Under the pieces are notes generated by a model, which saw nothing but the letters and a program-made list of their open reading frames with translations, made no database searches and had not been told where the DNA came from. Positions 24,387 through 37,046 of a stretch of DNA of 64,000 nucleotides are shown piece after piece. The position numbers and the translations under genes are program-made. This DNA comes from Clytia hemisphaerica (Eukaryota > Cnidaria > Hydrozoa > Leptothecata > Clytiidae): positions 52,719 to 116,718 of the forward strand of contig CACVBU010001357.1 of assembly GCA_902728285.1 (NCBI GenBank), read 5' to 3'. Within the stretch, counting starts at the first letter, position 1, and each line of letters begins with the position of its first letter.

Positions 24387-26985
24387 TCACAAAACATGTG
24401 AAGAGTTTAATATTTCACGTAGTAAAATAGTGGCGTATGTGGATGGTGGCAAAATGAATTCCAAACAAAGATCAAGATTACTTTCAGAGGTCTTCCCATC
24501 TTCACTTGCTTCACAAACTTCCATAAATTTATACTCAAGTTCGTTTGAGAAAGACAAAACTCGCCGATAAGAGCCAGGGATGTGTGCAATACCTAGCCTC
24601 CTGACATTCAGCTGTTTAGCCTGTAGACCATCTTCTCTAAGGAGGTTGTCCATTATCACTCTAGTTTCATTTTCAGGGTACATTATGTTACTACCGGGAA
24701 AAGGTAAAAGAACATCTCGAAAATGAAACTTTTTAACTTCTTCTGCCATGATTGGTCGAACTGATTCACCATCTTGGACCAAGTCCCCTTCCAGAACATC
24801 GAACCCGAAGCGCTCCACTCTTATGGAAAGTGTTCTATTCCACACATAGCTACAATAACTATGCAGATAAAACAGCCGTGCGGCGAACGGAATATTCATA
24901 AAGGCTTTCACACAGCCGTTCTCACAATATGAATAACGTTTCAAAGCTTTCAGCATTTGGCATTCTCGAACTTTGAAATTAGGCATCATTTTTAACGCTC
25001 CATCGATGTTTTTGTCCACGTGAAACATTTGCTTTGCTTTTTCAACGACATCCAATGTTTCTGATTTGCTTTCCTCTGGCATAAGTGGAGCGAATACAAA
25101 ATTGAGAGCTTTAATGAATTCACCAGTGAACAAATGTTTACCAATGAGAGCAGTGGAAAGATCAATTCCGAAGCGTTGCTCGCCGAAATAATTGAGAAAT
25201 CCATTTGTTTTAATAGCTTCTATTGCTGATGAGATACCATTCTTAACGTCATTTTCTGATCCTAGAACAGAATAGAAAAAGTTTACTGACAGTGATAGAA
25301 CAGCTTAAATAAAACTACATTGAAACAATAGCTGAAAAATAAATGCTTTCTGTAAATAGCAACCCAACCACAATTATAAATATTTCTAAAATAATTCTGA
25401 AATATCCGTTAAAAAAGTCGTGGTGTAAAAGGGGAGTAAAAGTCAACGATTTGGGTGAAATATTGGAATCTCTGTGCATAAATTACTTTTCAAGTTTACT
25501 TTGAAAAACTTAAATTGCCTTCTCTTTGCAGTGATCAAAGCAAGGATTTTCATCAGAGACAGAAAATGGATTTTACATGGCAAATTAACACATTAATCTT
25601 AAGATTTCGGCGAACGATGCAGAATTTTGAGACGATGAAGTCTCTTTATAATACTTCACTGAAACGAAAATCCGTCCACTTTACCTTCTACAGGTTGTAC
25701 ATCCTTGACAACGATTTCGAAATGGTTCCCTGATAAATCTCCCAATCTTAATTCATCATCCACAAGAGTAGGTTCTCCAACAACCTTCCATTGCAAACTA
25801 CCAAATGTGGAAACTGATTTCAAATCTGAAACTTTGGCACCGGAGACAGACAAGAATTGATATGTTACAGCTTTCTTGTCTTTTATTCCAGCATATTTAA
25901 TTTGACCAGCATCCACTTTCAGAACTTTGGCCAGAGAATTCAGAGCATGGAGCAGTTCAATATTCTCTTTACGAAAAACAAAACTGAATACATTTTTCTC
26001 TTCTCGCTTTCGTTTATTCTGTCGATTCTCCTTGCGTTCTTTGAACCGAACTGAAATCGAATCTGATTTATCTCCAACAGTTTTAGATTCCAAAAATTTG
26101 CCATATTCTCTTTGTAAAAAATGATGTACTTGACCCCTAGTCGTTCGATCCATTTCTGCAACACCAATCAATAATGGTCTTTCTTCGCTCGTTTGTGTAC
26201 CTCTTAACAACCGACAGTTAATAAAAACCAATAGTTCTTTAATGCATTCTGGTGTCAGACCAATATCTACCAGACTTTTGAAGGCAGGATCGACACAACA
26301 CGTGATGACGGTTTGAGATTCTCGTCGGACAGGAACTGATTTGATGTTTGGGAAACATTGACGTATACATTGGTGGAGAATGGTACGGTCATTTTTGTCT
26401 TCAAACGAACCTGGTAAAGCAAAAAATTATAAACACTCAAGTCTAATTATAGATTTATTTTAAACATTTTATCATTAATGTTTCAAAATCTTTTATATTA
26501 CAGTTTAAAGGTAAGTCAAGTTGTTTCAAACTTTTGAAAGGCTCTCAAAATATCAAAGAACTTATTAAAAATGGTTTACCTAGCTCAATAACATCCAAAG
26601 AGAATTGATTCAATGATAATTCCTCTATCTGATTCAAATGAGCATCACCAATTAATTTCCCTAAATGCTTTTTAGGACCTATTCGAATTAGATTCCAATC
26701 TACAGCAGCACCAGCATCAGTCTGTTTTGTGATTGCTGGTATGGGTTGATGGTGATTATTACTTGAAGATTCACCAGTACTGGATCGATGTTTCTTGCAT
26801 GGAGCTAGATTCGATGAATTCAGATTCGCCAAACTATCAACATATCTGTCAGTGCCAGCTATCTGACCATTAAGACCAATCTCTTTGACGATAAAATCTG
26901 TTGGCTGACTTTTGATCATTCCTTTAAAAGGTATTCCAATATTTCTGAAGCATTTAACTCCATACTTTTCATATGGTGTCTTCAT
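24387..26985 (-). CDS. PUS7L: PUS7L-like pseudouridine synthase (TruD family)
   Basis: Exons on the minus strand are 26985-26580, 26410-25685 and 25261-24387, giving 668 residues, similar to animal PUS7/PUS7L. TruD-family enzymes isomerise uridine to pseudouridine in tRNA and mRNA. Visible landmarks are an N-terminal GMIKSQPTDFIVKEIG segment and RKENIELLHALNSLAKVL. The catalytic motif is YAGIKDKKAVTYQ, with Asp313 as the presumed nucleophile. LSGNHFEIVVKDVQPVEG, GFLNYFGEQRFG (about 398-409) and MPNFKVRECQMLKAL follow. The C-terminal part (LNVRRLGIAHIPGSYRRVL, TYATILLREIL) matches PUS7L better than PUS7. Introns are phase 1 at both junctions. The ATG is preceded by an in-frame TGA-poor leader; an upstream exon is not excluded. 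It lies between the orphan exon and a transposon-rich block. Confidence 0.9.
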
Positions 26986-26999
26986 TGTGTTTTAATATC

Positions 27000-27890
27000 T
27001 GAAATAAAAAATTGCTGTCAACATGTAAGAAATTAGATATAGTATTATAAGTGGTAATTGTTGTATTGGAAAAAGTGTGCGAAATTTCATATCTAAGTCT
27101 GTGTCAAAATTATGCGGACATTTTACTTTTTTGACAATTTTGTAAGCATGTATTAATGCCTTATCAAAGGTAAAAGATTTTGGAAAAGGTGAAAAATTAA
27201 GATTTTTTCTATGGTTCTAAAATTGTCATATTTGAACATTACTAGATTTTTCATTATCTTCGTTAGATAAAAATTAACAGCCCTTTGAAGCCGGCCTAAA
27301 ACGGCCTAAAATGACCAAATACAGCATAAAGGACAGTGCTTTAACTTTTTATTTATAGAAAAATGCAAAAAGATGTTTAAAGATTATTTACAAATTATTT
27401 TACAGATTTAAATTAATAAGGTTGAAATATTCTTAAAAGTCCGATATTATGATTTTGAAGAAAAAAATCTTCAATTGTTCTATTTTCAAAGTTTTCAGAA
27501 GTTTATTGTATTTATCTCCTTGGAAATATCGTACCAACGGTGAATAGCTTTTTAATATAGCATAAACATAGGCTGAGAAATTGTACAAAAGGTGAAATGT
27601 CCATTTACTTTTGAGACACATTTTTGGTATTAAAGGTTTTATTTTTACGTAGGTGCTCCCTTTTCATATTAGACACATATTTCATATCATGATAGTGTTT
27701 GCCTATTGTTATATTATGCTGATTAAGCAAAAAACGTTTTTCTTTTTCTCTTTCTGATCAACCTTGTGAATTAAAATTGATGAGTAAGCAAACGATATCA
27801 CTCATATATTTAAAAACAAAACCTTTAATAATAGGATCTTTTTTAGGTGGAAAAAAGGGTGCTGAGCAAAAACTTTATAGAAACGCACGT
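27000..27890. other. Upstream flank of PUS7L; no gene seen
   Basis: AT-rich sequence with short open frames that have no family features. It presumably contains the PUS7L promoter. No clear TATA, CpG-rich segment or bZIP site was recognised. Confidence 0.4.
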
Positions 27891-30800
27891 CTGGGAGCAG
27901 AATTCAATATGTCGAGTTATAGACGACTTTGCTTAACCCAGAAGGTGAATGGGGTTGTTATACATCGTTGGAACGGAAATTTTATGCTGATTATGGAAAC
28001 CCGGGTCTTAAAAAGTCTATCCCGGACAAAATTGCAAACGAGGCTGGAGTTTGCACTCCGTCGTGGTGTTTTTTCGATTTTACCTGTTTTAGAAAATTGC
28101 TTACTGTCGGCAAAGTTAAAGGTTTTAGAATTTCATTTTTTATGCAAAATGCTGTCAGTAGAATGTGTTAATAGAAAAAAATTCAAAAATGTCGAAAAAA
28201 ATTTATTTTGCACTCCATCTTGGAGGATTTTGGCAAAAAATCGATGTTTTTTTCTTAAAATTCGTCAAAAACTAGTCATAAACCACTGAAATTATGTAAG
28301 AATAAGTCCAAAAATAATTTCCTGCTAAAAATACTATAAAAGAATAAGAAAGTATAACAAAATAAGGAAAAATCGGCTCAAAACGCTATTTTGCACTCCA
28401 TCGTTGGTGTTTTTAATGAAAAAACGTGATTTTTGGTGTTTTTTAAAAAAATATAACATTTTCTAGCTTTTTCTTTGATCTACGACTGAAAATCCTTTCT
28501 TTCTCTTAGAATCATTTTTATCAAACACAAAATGATAAAATATTCTGAAAAATGACCCTCCTTCGCTGGGGTTTGAAGTCGAATTCAGTATTTTGTAAGC
28601 CAAAATTCAGTATTTTTACTTAAAATTCGTCAAAAACTAGTCTATAAACCACTGAAATTGTCTCTAAATAAGTCCAAAAATATTTCCCTGTTAAATGTTT
28701 ATAAACGAATGAAGTATAGGAAATATAAAAGATGGCTCCAAACGCTATTTTGCACTCCTCTGTTGGCGTTTTCATTGAAAAACGGGATTTTTGGTGTTTT
28801 TGAAGAAAATATAACATTATTTAGACTGATTTAAGAAGCTGGAAATCCTGTGTTTTCCGCTAGAATTTTTTTTCCAACACATATGCAAAAAAATATGAAA
28901 AATCACTCTCCTTCGCTGGGTGTTAGGCCAAAGTTTAGCATCTTTGCTTAAATTTCATTAAGAACTAGTTATTGTCCATTGAAATCAAGCTTAAGTGAGC
29001 TTTTTAAAGTCACAGAGGTTCAAAATGTTCCAACTTGGACCGACTGCCGGAAAATTTTGCCACTGAAACTGTCTCCTCCAACAATCATCGGGAATGGTCG
29101 TTCACTCCCTGCATCACTGACTGATGCTGATGAAGTCTACAATATCTTGATCAATGTGGGGAAGATCCTACGTAATCTAGGACAACAAGATCAATGTGTT
29201 ACCGTTGACCCCCCCCCACTACAAAAGTACAAAAGAGTACCCAAATGGAACAATGCGAATGCGAATTTCAGGGTTTTCGGCCTTTTTCTGTTCGGTATTT
29301 CGGTATTTTGTAAAATATGTACGGTATTTATATTCAAAATGCTGCTGTGATGGTAATATACCTATAAAACTTCGGCATTTCGGTATTTTACCTATGGAAT
29401 CTAGGTATTATTTCGGTAACTCTTCCTGAAGAGTTTTCCAAAAATTGCCTGCGGCGCTAAACTATCTTCAAATTTAGAAATTTACTAGTACACCCCTGTT
29501 TCAAATACGTTTGGCACTTGCCCGCGCGTCCCCGTTGTATACTTATCCAACCGTCATAGTCCTTAAACAAGTGAAATCTTTGTTGTTTTGCTAAGTTTTT
29601 GTACTAACTTTAACGAATGTGATGGCAAAAAAATCTTAAAATCCCAGGCCTGGAACATGGCCATTTTCGGGGTGGGAAATGTCCGTTTTCGGGGTTGGGA
29701 TTTGCCATGGAAAAGTGAAACAACTACAGGCCTGGTAAATGGCCATTTCCCAGGCCTGGGATTTCCAAATTTCGGGGTGTATAATGATGATTTTCCAGGC
29801 CTCATTTCCCCCAATGAAGTTAACTGAGAACTAAGTCAAAGATATCCATAAAAAGTAGCGTTTGAGGTACTTAGTTTTCATAAAAATATCAGTCCAAAAC
29901 ATGGTGTAAAATCGAAATTTTCTCCTGTCCCCGAAAACCACGGTTGCGACTCCTCCGTCACGAAAACCTCAGTTCCTCGATACTAATTGTACGTCGAAAT
30001 TAAGTCATTCTTTTACCATATGCTGTGATCGGAAAATGTAAACTAAAACTACTACTACTACGTTTGAGTTACGACATTACGTCATTCAGATCCCGCATTC
30101 ATTTGAAAGTCTCAGCAGGTAGTTATTAATGCTCAAAACTTATTTCAACAATATTTGTGCAGCTTAAACGCCTTATTTCCTCCATTAAGCGCCACCATAC
30201 CACCCTCTTGTAAGCGCCGTAACTAAGGTTTAAGTTTCGAAATAAGCGCCGCACCTCCCAATGCGGCTGGAAAGTGAAGAATCTTCAATAGCAATTTCGT
30301 CCTAAAAACCCAGGCGAAGGAGAGCGATTTTCATATTGTTTTGCATATGTGTTGGAAAAAAAATTCTAGGAGAAAACACAGGATTTCCAGTCGTAAATCA
30401 AAGGAAAACCTAAATAATGTTATATTTTCTTTAAAAACACCAAAAATCTCGTTTTTCAATGAAAACGCCAACGGAGGAGTGCAAAATAGCGTTTTGAGCC
30501 CACTTTTCTATTTTCTATACTTCATTCTTTTAAAAACATTTAGCAGGGAAATATTTTTGGACTTACTTTGACACAATTTCAGTGGTTTATAGACTAGTTT
30601 TTGACGAATTTTAAGTAAAGATACTGAGTTTTGGCTTAAAATTACTGAATTTTGACTTAAAACCCCAGCGAAGGAGGGTCATTTTTCAGAATATTTTAGC
30701 ATTTTGTGTTGGATAAAAATGATTCTAAGAGAAAGATAGGATTTCCAGTCGTAGATCAAAGGAAAAGCTAGAAGTTGTTATATATTTTTAAAAAACACCA

Positions 30801-31702
30801 AAAATCTCATTTTTTCAATAAAAACGCCAACGGGAGAGTGCAAAATAGCGCTTTGAGCCGATTTTTCTTTATTTTGTTATACTTTCTAATTCTTTTATAG
30901 TATTTTTAGCAGGAAAGTATTTTTGGACTCATTTTGACATCATTTCAGTGGTTTATAGACTAATTTTTGATGAATTTTAAGTAAAAATACTGAATTTTGA
31001 CTTAAAATTACTGACTTTTGACTTAAAACCCCAGTGAAGGAGGGTCATTTTTCAGAATATTTTAGCATTTTGTGTTGGATAAAAATGATTCTAAGAGAAA
31101 GATAGAATTTCCAGTCGTAGATCAAAGGAAAAGCTAGAAAATATTATATTTTTTTCAAAAACGCCAAAAATCACGTTTTTTCATTAAAAACACCAACGGG
31201 GGAGTGCGAAATAGCGTTTTGAGCCGATTTTTCTTTATTTTGTTATATTTTCTTATTCTTTTATAGTATTTTTAGCAGGAAAGTATTTTTGGACTTATTT
31301 TGACATAATTTCAGTGGTTTATAGACTAGTTTTTGGCGAATTTTAAGAAAAAACATCGATTTTCGCCAAAATCCTCCGAGATGGAGTGCAAAAAAAAACT
31401 TTTTCGAGATTTTTGAATTTTTTTCTATTACCCTATTCTATTGACAGCATTTTGCATAAAAAATTAAATTCTAAAACCCTTTACTATGCTGAGAGTAAGC
31501 ATTTTTCTAAAACAGGTAAACTCGAAAAAACACCACAACGGAGTGCAAACTCCAGCCTCGTTTGCAATTTTGTCCAGGATAGACTTTTTAAGACCCGGGT
31601 TTCCATAATCAGCATAAAATTTCCGTTCCAACGATGTATAACAACCCCATTCACCTTCTGGGTTAAGCAAAATTGCTATTTTGTGATTCTGCTCCCAGAC
31701 TA
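27891..31702. mobile_element. Foldback-type element with about 1.0-1.4 kb inverted arms of tandem repeats
   Basis: GTCTGGGAGCAGAAT at about 27891 and its reverse complement near 31702 start two long inverted arms (about 27891-28928 and 30308-31702). The arms share AACCCAGAAGGTGAATGGGG and other long matches. They are built of about 350-bp direct repeats around CCAGCGAAGGAGGGTCATTT and GGAGTGCAAAATAGCG. The right arm has about three units and the left has fewer. The about 1.4 kb spacer includes a frame at 28979-29350 (VPTWTDCRKILPLKL...) with no recognised domain, and tandem CCAGGCCTGG repeats at 29640-29780. Arms of tandem repeats are typical of Foldback transposons; mobility is inferred. Confidence 0.7.
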
Positions 31703-32847
31703 TCAGGATAAAAAGACAAAGATAAAGATCAAAAAGCATGTTTCCTAATCAACTCCAAAATCACTTCACGTTTTGCTCAATCCAAATAATTTACAAAATT
31801 CATAAATAACCAATGGTATGCTTATATACAAGTTGTGAAAAAATATATTTTAAGGTGCAGTACAAAATATACAAACATTTGAATCTAAAAAAATTAAAAT
31901 ACTGTTAGTGTATTGATGTGTACGTGCAAAGTTTTAAAGCATTAGTAATAAAAAATTACCCAAATCAAAAGATAATGTCAATTCTGACAGGTATTCAATT
32001 TGGTGTTCGCATGATTTCAAAAATGTTGATTTAATTTGGAGGCTTTAGCCGAAAACTGCTGATCCACCAAAATTGCCTGCCAAGATTGATACACGTTAGG
32101 CATATAATATATGTGTAAGAAAAATCAACCCCTAATTGTGTGAAAATCTTACCCCAGTAATCATGTAAGAAAATGCATAAGCTTTGGACGCAAAGATTTT
32201 GACATAAAGATTTTGATAACAATCTGCTAAAGTAATTCTAATGAATTATTAAAAAGTGTAAGCAAAGAAAACTTTTAAAAGTACCCTATTTTTATTATAT
32301 AAACATATGTGATGTGTGCTACTAGAAATAAAGAATTGAAACAATAATTAAAACATTTTCTAAGAGTTTGTGTTTGTGATTTGAAAGAAGCTGAATAAAA
32401 ATCCAGTCTCAAAACCCAATTCATTGATTAAAAACATATTGACTTTACCATTGAATTAATTTGCAATCAATAGGATCTAATCCATCTGAAACTTTTAAAA
32501 GAATACCCAAACCGTCATGATTAAAATCAATATAGCATAATTTTCGTACATGAAAGATAAGAAAATCAATGTGACCAAAAGAATGGTTGCAGTCATAGCA
32601 TTTTGTATATCATCATATTTATAAGTCTTTTGGTTGAATTTGATTGCCAGACTTCTGCCATCTGTTTCTTTGTAAACAAAACGAGTGTTGAAAAACAACG
32701 ACTTAATTGAATGCAATGAAAACCATAAAAATGTTGTAGTGACTATCTTTATTTCTTCTAATGTCATATTCTTTTGTCTGTTAAAAAACAAGACGTTTTA
32801 AAATGGCGATTATAGGACTGTGAGAATTTTTTTTTGATTTTAATTAG
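31703..32847. other. Intergenic AT-rich DNA between transposable elements
   Basis: No gene, RNA or repeat with clear ends was recognised. The minus-strand frame at 32495-32791 contains a hydrophobic stretch (MTATILLVTLIFLSFMYENY) but no splice or family support. Confidence 0.35.
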
Positions 32848-33289
32848 TGGACCTTGTACAAAAGTTGCTAAATATCCTAAAAACAGGTAAAAAAGTGAAA
32901 TTTTTGATGGGGGACCCTTTTTAAGAGTCCCCCAGACCCCACTTTTGCGGGGCCCATAGCGCAAACCCACCTACAAAATAAGCTTGTAGCAACTTTTTCA
33001 AAACATAGGCATGTGACATACCAAATTGTCAGAAATTTCATGTAGATTCCAAAAGGGGTCAAAAATCAAGCAATTAAGAGTTTTGATTGTTTCTTTTTCA
33101 GCTTTTTGATTAAAATTTACAAAAACTTGCCAAAAATTGAACAAACTCCAGACTTAGACACGATGGCTCAATGACAAGTTTCTAAGTTTTATTCAAGTAA
33201 CATTTTTTTAAATAGTATTGTTTTGTAGTTGTAACTTAATTAGGAATATAAAGTTTAAACTAATAGATAAGTATTATGTAGTATAGAAA

Positions 33290-33643
33290 TTGGCAGATTG
33301 TTTCTATGTTGATGTTGACTTTTGGAGAGAATCTTTTCCCATCAAGGCAGTGAAATGCCTCTCAAATTTCATTTGCAAAGATTTCTTAGCAAAGCATTGG
33401 AACTACAGCACTCACTTTGGGGAATTTATCCAACCAAAGGAGAATGTCTCACTTTCATTGAAAGATTCCAGATTCAACAGACTGCCTGTGTGCTGCATCA
33501 GCTTGATCTATCTGATTAATGACATTGCTGCCTACCTTGAAAAGTATTCTGACATCATAAACAACATTGCCATCATTGAAAGAAGTTTTGCACAGATGGA
33601 AATCCTAAAACCAATTTTTGCTGCCATCTCTTTACTTGGTTAG
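33290..33643 (+). pseudogene. Unrecognised ORF fragment 1 in the 4.6 kb element
   Basis: The 117-residue frame includes FCYVDVDFWRESFPIKAVK-like text, two Cys-containing helices and ends at a GTTAGT donor-like site (TTACTTG|GTTAGT). The frame at 34315 begins after TTTCTAG, so these two may be exons of one gene (ISLLG then IHVIIPYHALLMNTETNYS). A mariner- or hAT-type transposase signature is not visible. Confidence 0.4.
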
Positions 33644-34314
33644 TACTATTGGTAGTTTTAATCAAGCTTATTTTATAATGATGTGTTTTAACAATTGTAT
33701 TTGCCATACTATGGCCACTGGTTGTTAATAATGTAATGTAATGTAATGTAAAGTCTTTTAGGCAGTATAGATGCTAATCAAAAATTAACCCCTGACATTT
33801 TTGATGTCATCCACTATTTTGCTCATAGAATGAGGCCATCATGTGGCTTACATGTCAAAATACATCCATGGTTAAGCTGAATAATTTATCTACCTGTTGC
33901 AAAAAGAACGAAATTTTGTGGCTTACTCAACTTAAATATATTAAAGCATGAAGTGTGAGTAAAATATGTGGCTGACAAAAAAGCCACAAAAAAGTACATT
34001 TAACAACGCAAAAGTATGTACTTTCGAGTCTAGAAGGTCCCATTCAGAGATCACTTTTCAATATCGTGTGGCTTACACTTAAAAAAAAAATAGAATTTTT
34101 GATCTGCAGCCACAATTTTGACTCAAATAACAAATTTTTTTTTTTAATCATATCTCCACGTTGAGGTCTATTACCCTGTGAAATCTCTATGGCTGACTCA
34201 AAAAATATGAAGAGTTATTCCAAAAAGTTGATTTTTGAGCATTTTTTACAATGTCACACTATTTTTGATTAGCATCTATATCATAACTTTCACTATTCAT
34301 TTCTAGGCATCCAT

Positions 34315-35409
34315 GTGATAATACCGTATCACGCATTGTTGATGAACACAGAGACAAATTATTCACTGATCTTGAAAAGCTTTTCTCAACTTTACAAAGA
34401 GCTGACAGAGATACAAGCTTCCTGTCTCCTCACATTGGACAGAGTCTTTACCTTTGTTTCTGAAGACACATTCCAAAATTCCCTTCCAAAGAAGAAATTT
34501 CTATTACAATCGCTGCAGGAAAACATCAACAAATATCCCAAAGAGATTGAGAAGATCATTCGCATTGCACTGGAGAAGTTTGCAGAAGGATTTCATCATC
34601 AGAAAGGAGCAATATTTGGGTTTGGTAAGAATGCAGATGACGAAAAAATGTATTCAAAATCTCGACAGCAACCTCTGATGAATTGGAGACGCTTGAAGCA
34701 TATGTTGATGTCCACAATATAGGAGAAGAAAGAAATGTTGTTCTTGTTGCTTCAACTATGCTTGCACTGTTAGAGTTGGATCCAGAAATTTAGAGTCAGC
34801 TTCACGTAAGGTAGTCATAAAGTCTTCAACAGATGTTTTGTCAAAAGTTTCACCAGGAGAATTTAGGAAATACAAGGCACAATCTAAAGCAATTGAGTCC
34901 ATTAAATTAAATTGGAATGAGAAGATGAGAAAGCTCCAGGAAAAAGGTTACAAAGAAAAGGATTTACTGAATGCAAAGAATGAAGAGAAACGGTTGAAAG
35001 ATTTGCAGTTTTTAAAAAGTCAAGATATTCCTGGACCACATGCAAAGAAGATGTCATCAAATTCATGGAATCGTTTGAAGAGTGTAAAGAGAAGGTTGAT
35101 CGTATGTACAGAGTAGTTAGATATGCCAAGGCTTGTTCAGGATTTGGTAATAACAAGGCAATGTACAGATTAAAGAAAAATGGAAAGAAGCTCAGCTCAG
35201 ATGATTATCAGGATGGCTTAGAAAGATACTTTGATAGAGCGAAGGCAGCAAAAAGCATATCCATGGCTAATCTTAAAAACATCTTGTGTGCCCTAGAAGG
35301 TAAGAGAAAGAATATCTATCTAAATTCTGAAAATCATGATTATCATATCAGTTTCAAAGAAAACAAGCAACATGCTAAATGGACCTACCTGATGATGAAA
35401 GTTAGTTAG
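34315..35409 (+). pseudogene. Unrecognised ORF fragments 2-3 in the 4.6 kb element (frameshifted)
   Basis: A frame from 34315 to 34722 (ACLLTLDRVFTFVSEDTFQN...) is followed by a Lys/Glu-rich coiled-coil frame, 34838-35116. That is overtaken in another frame by 35065-35409 (MESFEECKEKVDRMYRVVRY... LKKNGKKLSSDDYQDGLERY). The join near 35040-35070 looks like a 1- or 2-base frameshift within one protein. No known domain was identified. Confidence 0.45.
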
Positions 35410-35499
35410 CAATGCGAAAAGAAAAATGAAAAAAATCAGTCAGAAAATATAGCATTTAGCAAAATACACAAAACAATAAATTCATCATTGATTGTTGAT

Positions 35500-36430
35500 G
35501 GGGGGAGAGAGAAGGGTTGTAGGGAAAAAATAAATAGGAAGTTCTGGTCGCAAAAATCAGTTTTATTGACAATTGAAACATGCTTGATGGTGGGCATTGC
35601 TATTGATAATGTTTTTGAATGAAAAAACAACCAATTATATGGAAAAGTCTAATGAAAATCTAGAAAAACGGCGATTTCCGGCATATTTCAGGCATTTTCC
35701 GCCGGAAAAAAATTTTCTTAAAAATCGGACTCGGCCATGTTTTGAGCATTGTTAATACGCATCTTTGAGCAAAAAATCAGAAAAAAATAATGATAAAATC
35801 TCGAGAAAATGCCAAAAAACCAGTTTTTCCGGCATATTTCAGGCATTTTCGGCCGGAAATGAATTTTTTCGAAAATCAGGCTCCGTCACAATTTAGGTAT
35901 TAACATTTTGCATCAGTGTGCAAAATTTCATGAAAAAATATGAAGTACAGCTCAAGAAATTCAAGAAATACCGTTTTTCTTCGGCGAAAATCGGCTGTTC
36001 CGGCGATTTTTAGAAAGTCCGCTTCAAAATCAATTCTATTGAAAATTGAAACATGCTTGATGGTGGGCATTGCTATTAATAATCTTTTTGAATGAAAAAA
36101 CAACCAATTATATGGAAAAGTCCAATGAAAATCCAGAAAAACGGCGATTTCCGGAATATTTCCGGCATTTTCGGCCGGAAAAAATTTTTTCTCAAAAATC
36201 GGACTAGGCCATGTTTTGGGCATTGTTAATACGCATGTTTGAGCAAAAAATCAGAAAAAACTAATGATGAAATCTCGAGAAAATGCCGAAAAACCAGTTT
36301 TTCCGGCATATTTCCGCCATTTTCGGCCGGAAAATTTTTTTTTTCGAAAATCGGGCTCCGTCACATTTTGGGCATTGTCATTTTGCATCATTGTGCAAAA
36401 AATTAGAAAAAACTAATGAGCCGATCCCGA
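35500..36430 (+). repeat. Direct repeat of about 473 bp inside the 4.6 kb element
   Basis: ACATGCTTGATGGTGGGCAT occurs at about 35579 and 36052, and the following about 350 bp (AAACAACCAATTATATGGAA, GGCGATTTCCGG, TTTTTCCGGCATATTTC) are repeated with modest divergence. Each unit also contains nested GGCATTTTCGGCCGGAAA motifs. A (GAAC)n-like microsatellite follows at 36447-36476. Confidence 0.8.
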
Positions 36431-36599
36431 GAAAAGCTGGCAACAGACGAACGAACGGACGAACGAACGAACGGACAAGGGTCAATTTAAAGGACTACCT
36501 TAGGTAGGTCCAAAAATAATAAGTAAGAAAGTCAGGAGTGTACTGGACTAAGTTTGTTTACTCTACCATGGATAATCAGCATTTGTTTCAATACAGATC

Positions 36600-37046
36600 G
36601 ATCAACCTGAAGATCAGGCAGCCGCTATTGAAGGACAATCTAAAGATACTGAACGTGAGTCCTATCCTAGGGAAAACGAATACACTCCTGGAATGCATGT
36701 AGCAGCTGCATGGCTAAAGGAGGATAGCACAGAATATACATGGTATTTAGCTGAGTTGGGTTGCAATGGAGCATTTTTTCATCCTTTTTCCAGTTCACTT
36801 TTCATTCATAGGTGTGATAGATTCAGTTGACAATGATTGCTTGAAAGTTTCTTATTTCTCAAGAAAGGACATAAGCTGGTAGCCAATGGACATTCCCAAA
36901 GGAAGCAGACATTCAAAATACAAAGTATGAACAAAATTATTAAAAAGGTGGAAAAGGTTGCTTACCAGTGCACCGTTAGAATTAGATGCCTCATACCAAA
37001 ACAGCTTGCAGATGATATAACAAGAAAATTGAACATTTTCAAACAA
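36600..37046 (+). pseudogene. Unrecognised ORF fragment 4 in the 4.6 kb element
   Basis: After an ATACAG acceptor-like site the frame reads IDQPEDQAAAIEGQSKDTER and then AAAWLKEDSTEYTWYLAELG. It is broken, then continues in another frame as a Lys-rich tail ending at 37049. The W and aromatic pattern followed by VSYFSRKD resembles small beta-barrel (chromo/Tudor-like) domains. This is a weak structural guess. Confidence 0.35.

Noticed and set aside
31464-31739. Minus-strand frame containing NPEGEWGCYTSLERKF
   Set aside because: It is a shadow within the foldback arm, repeated in inverted form at about 27.95 kb. No known domain and no evidence for a host gene.
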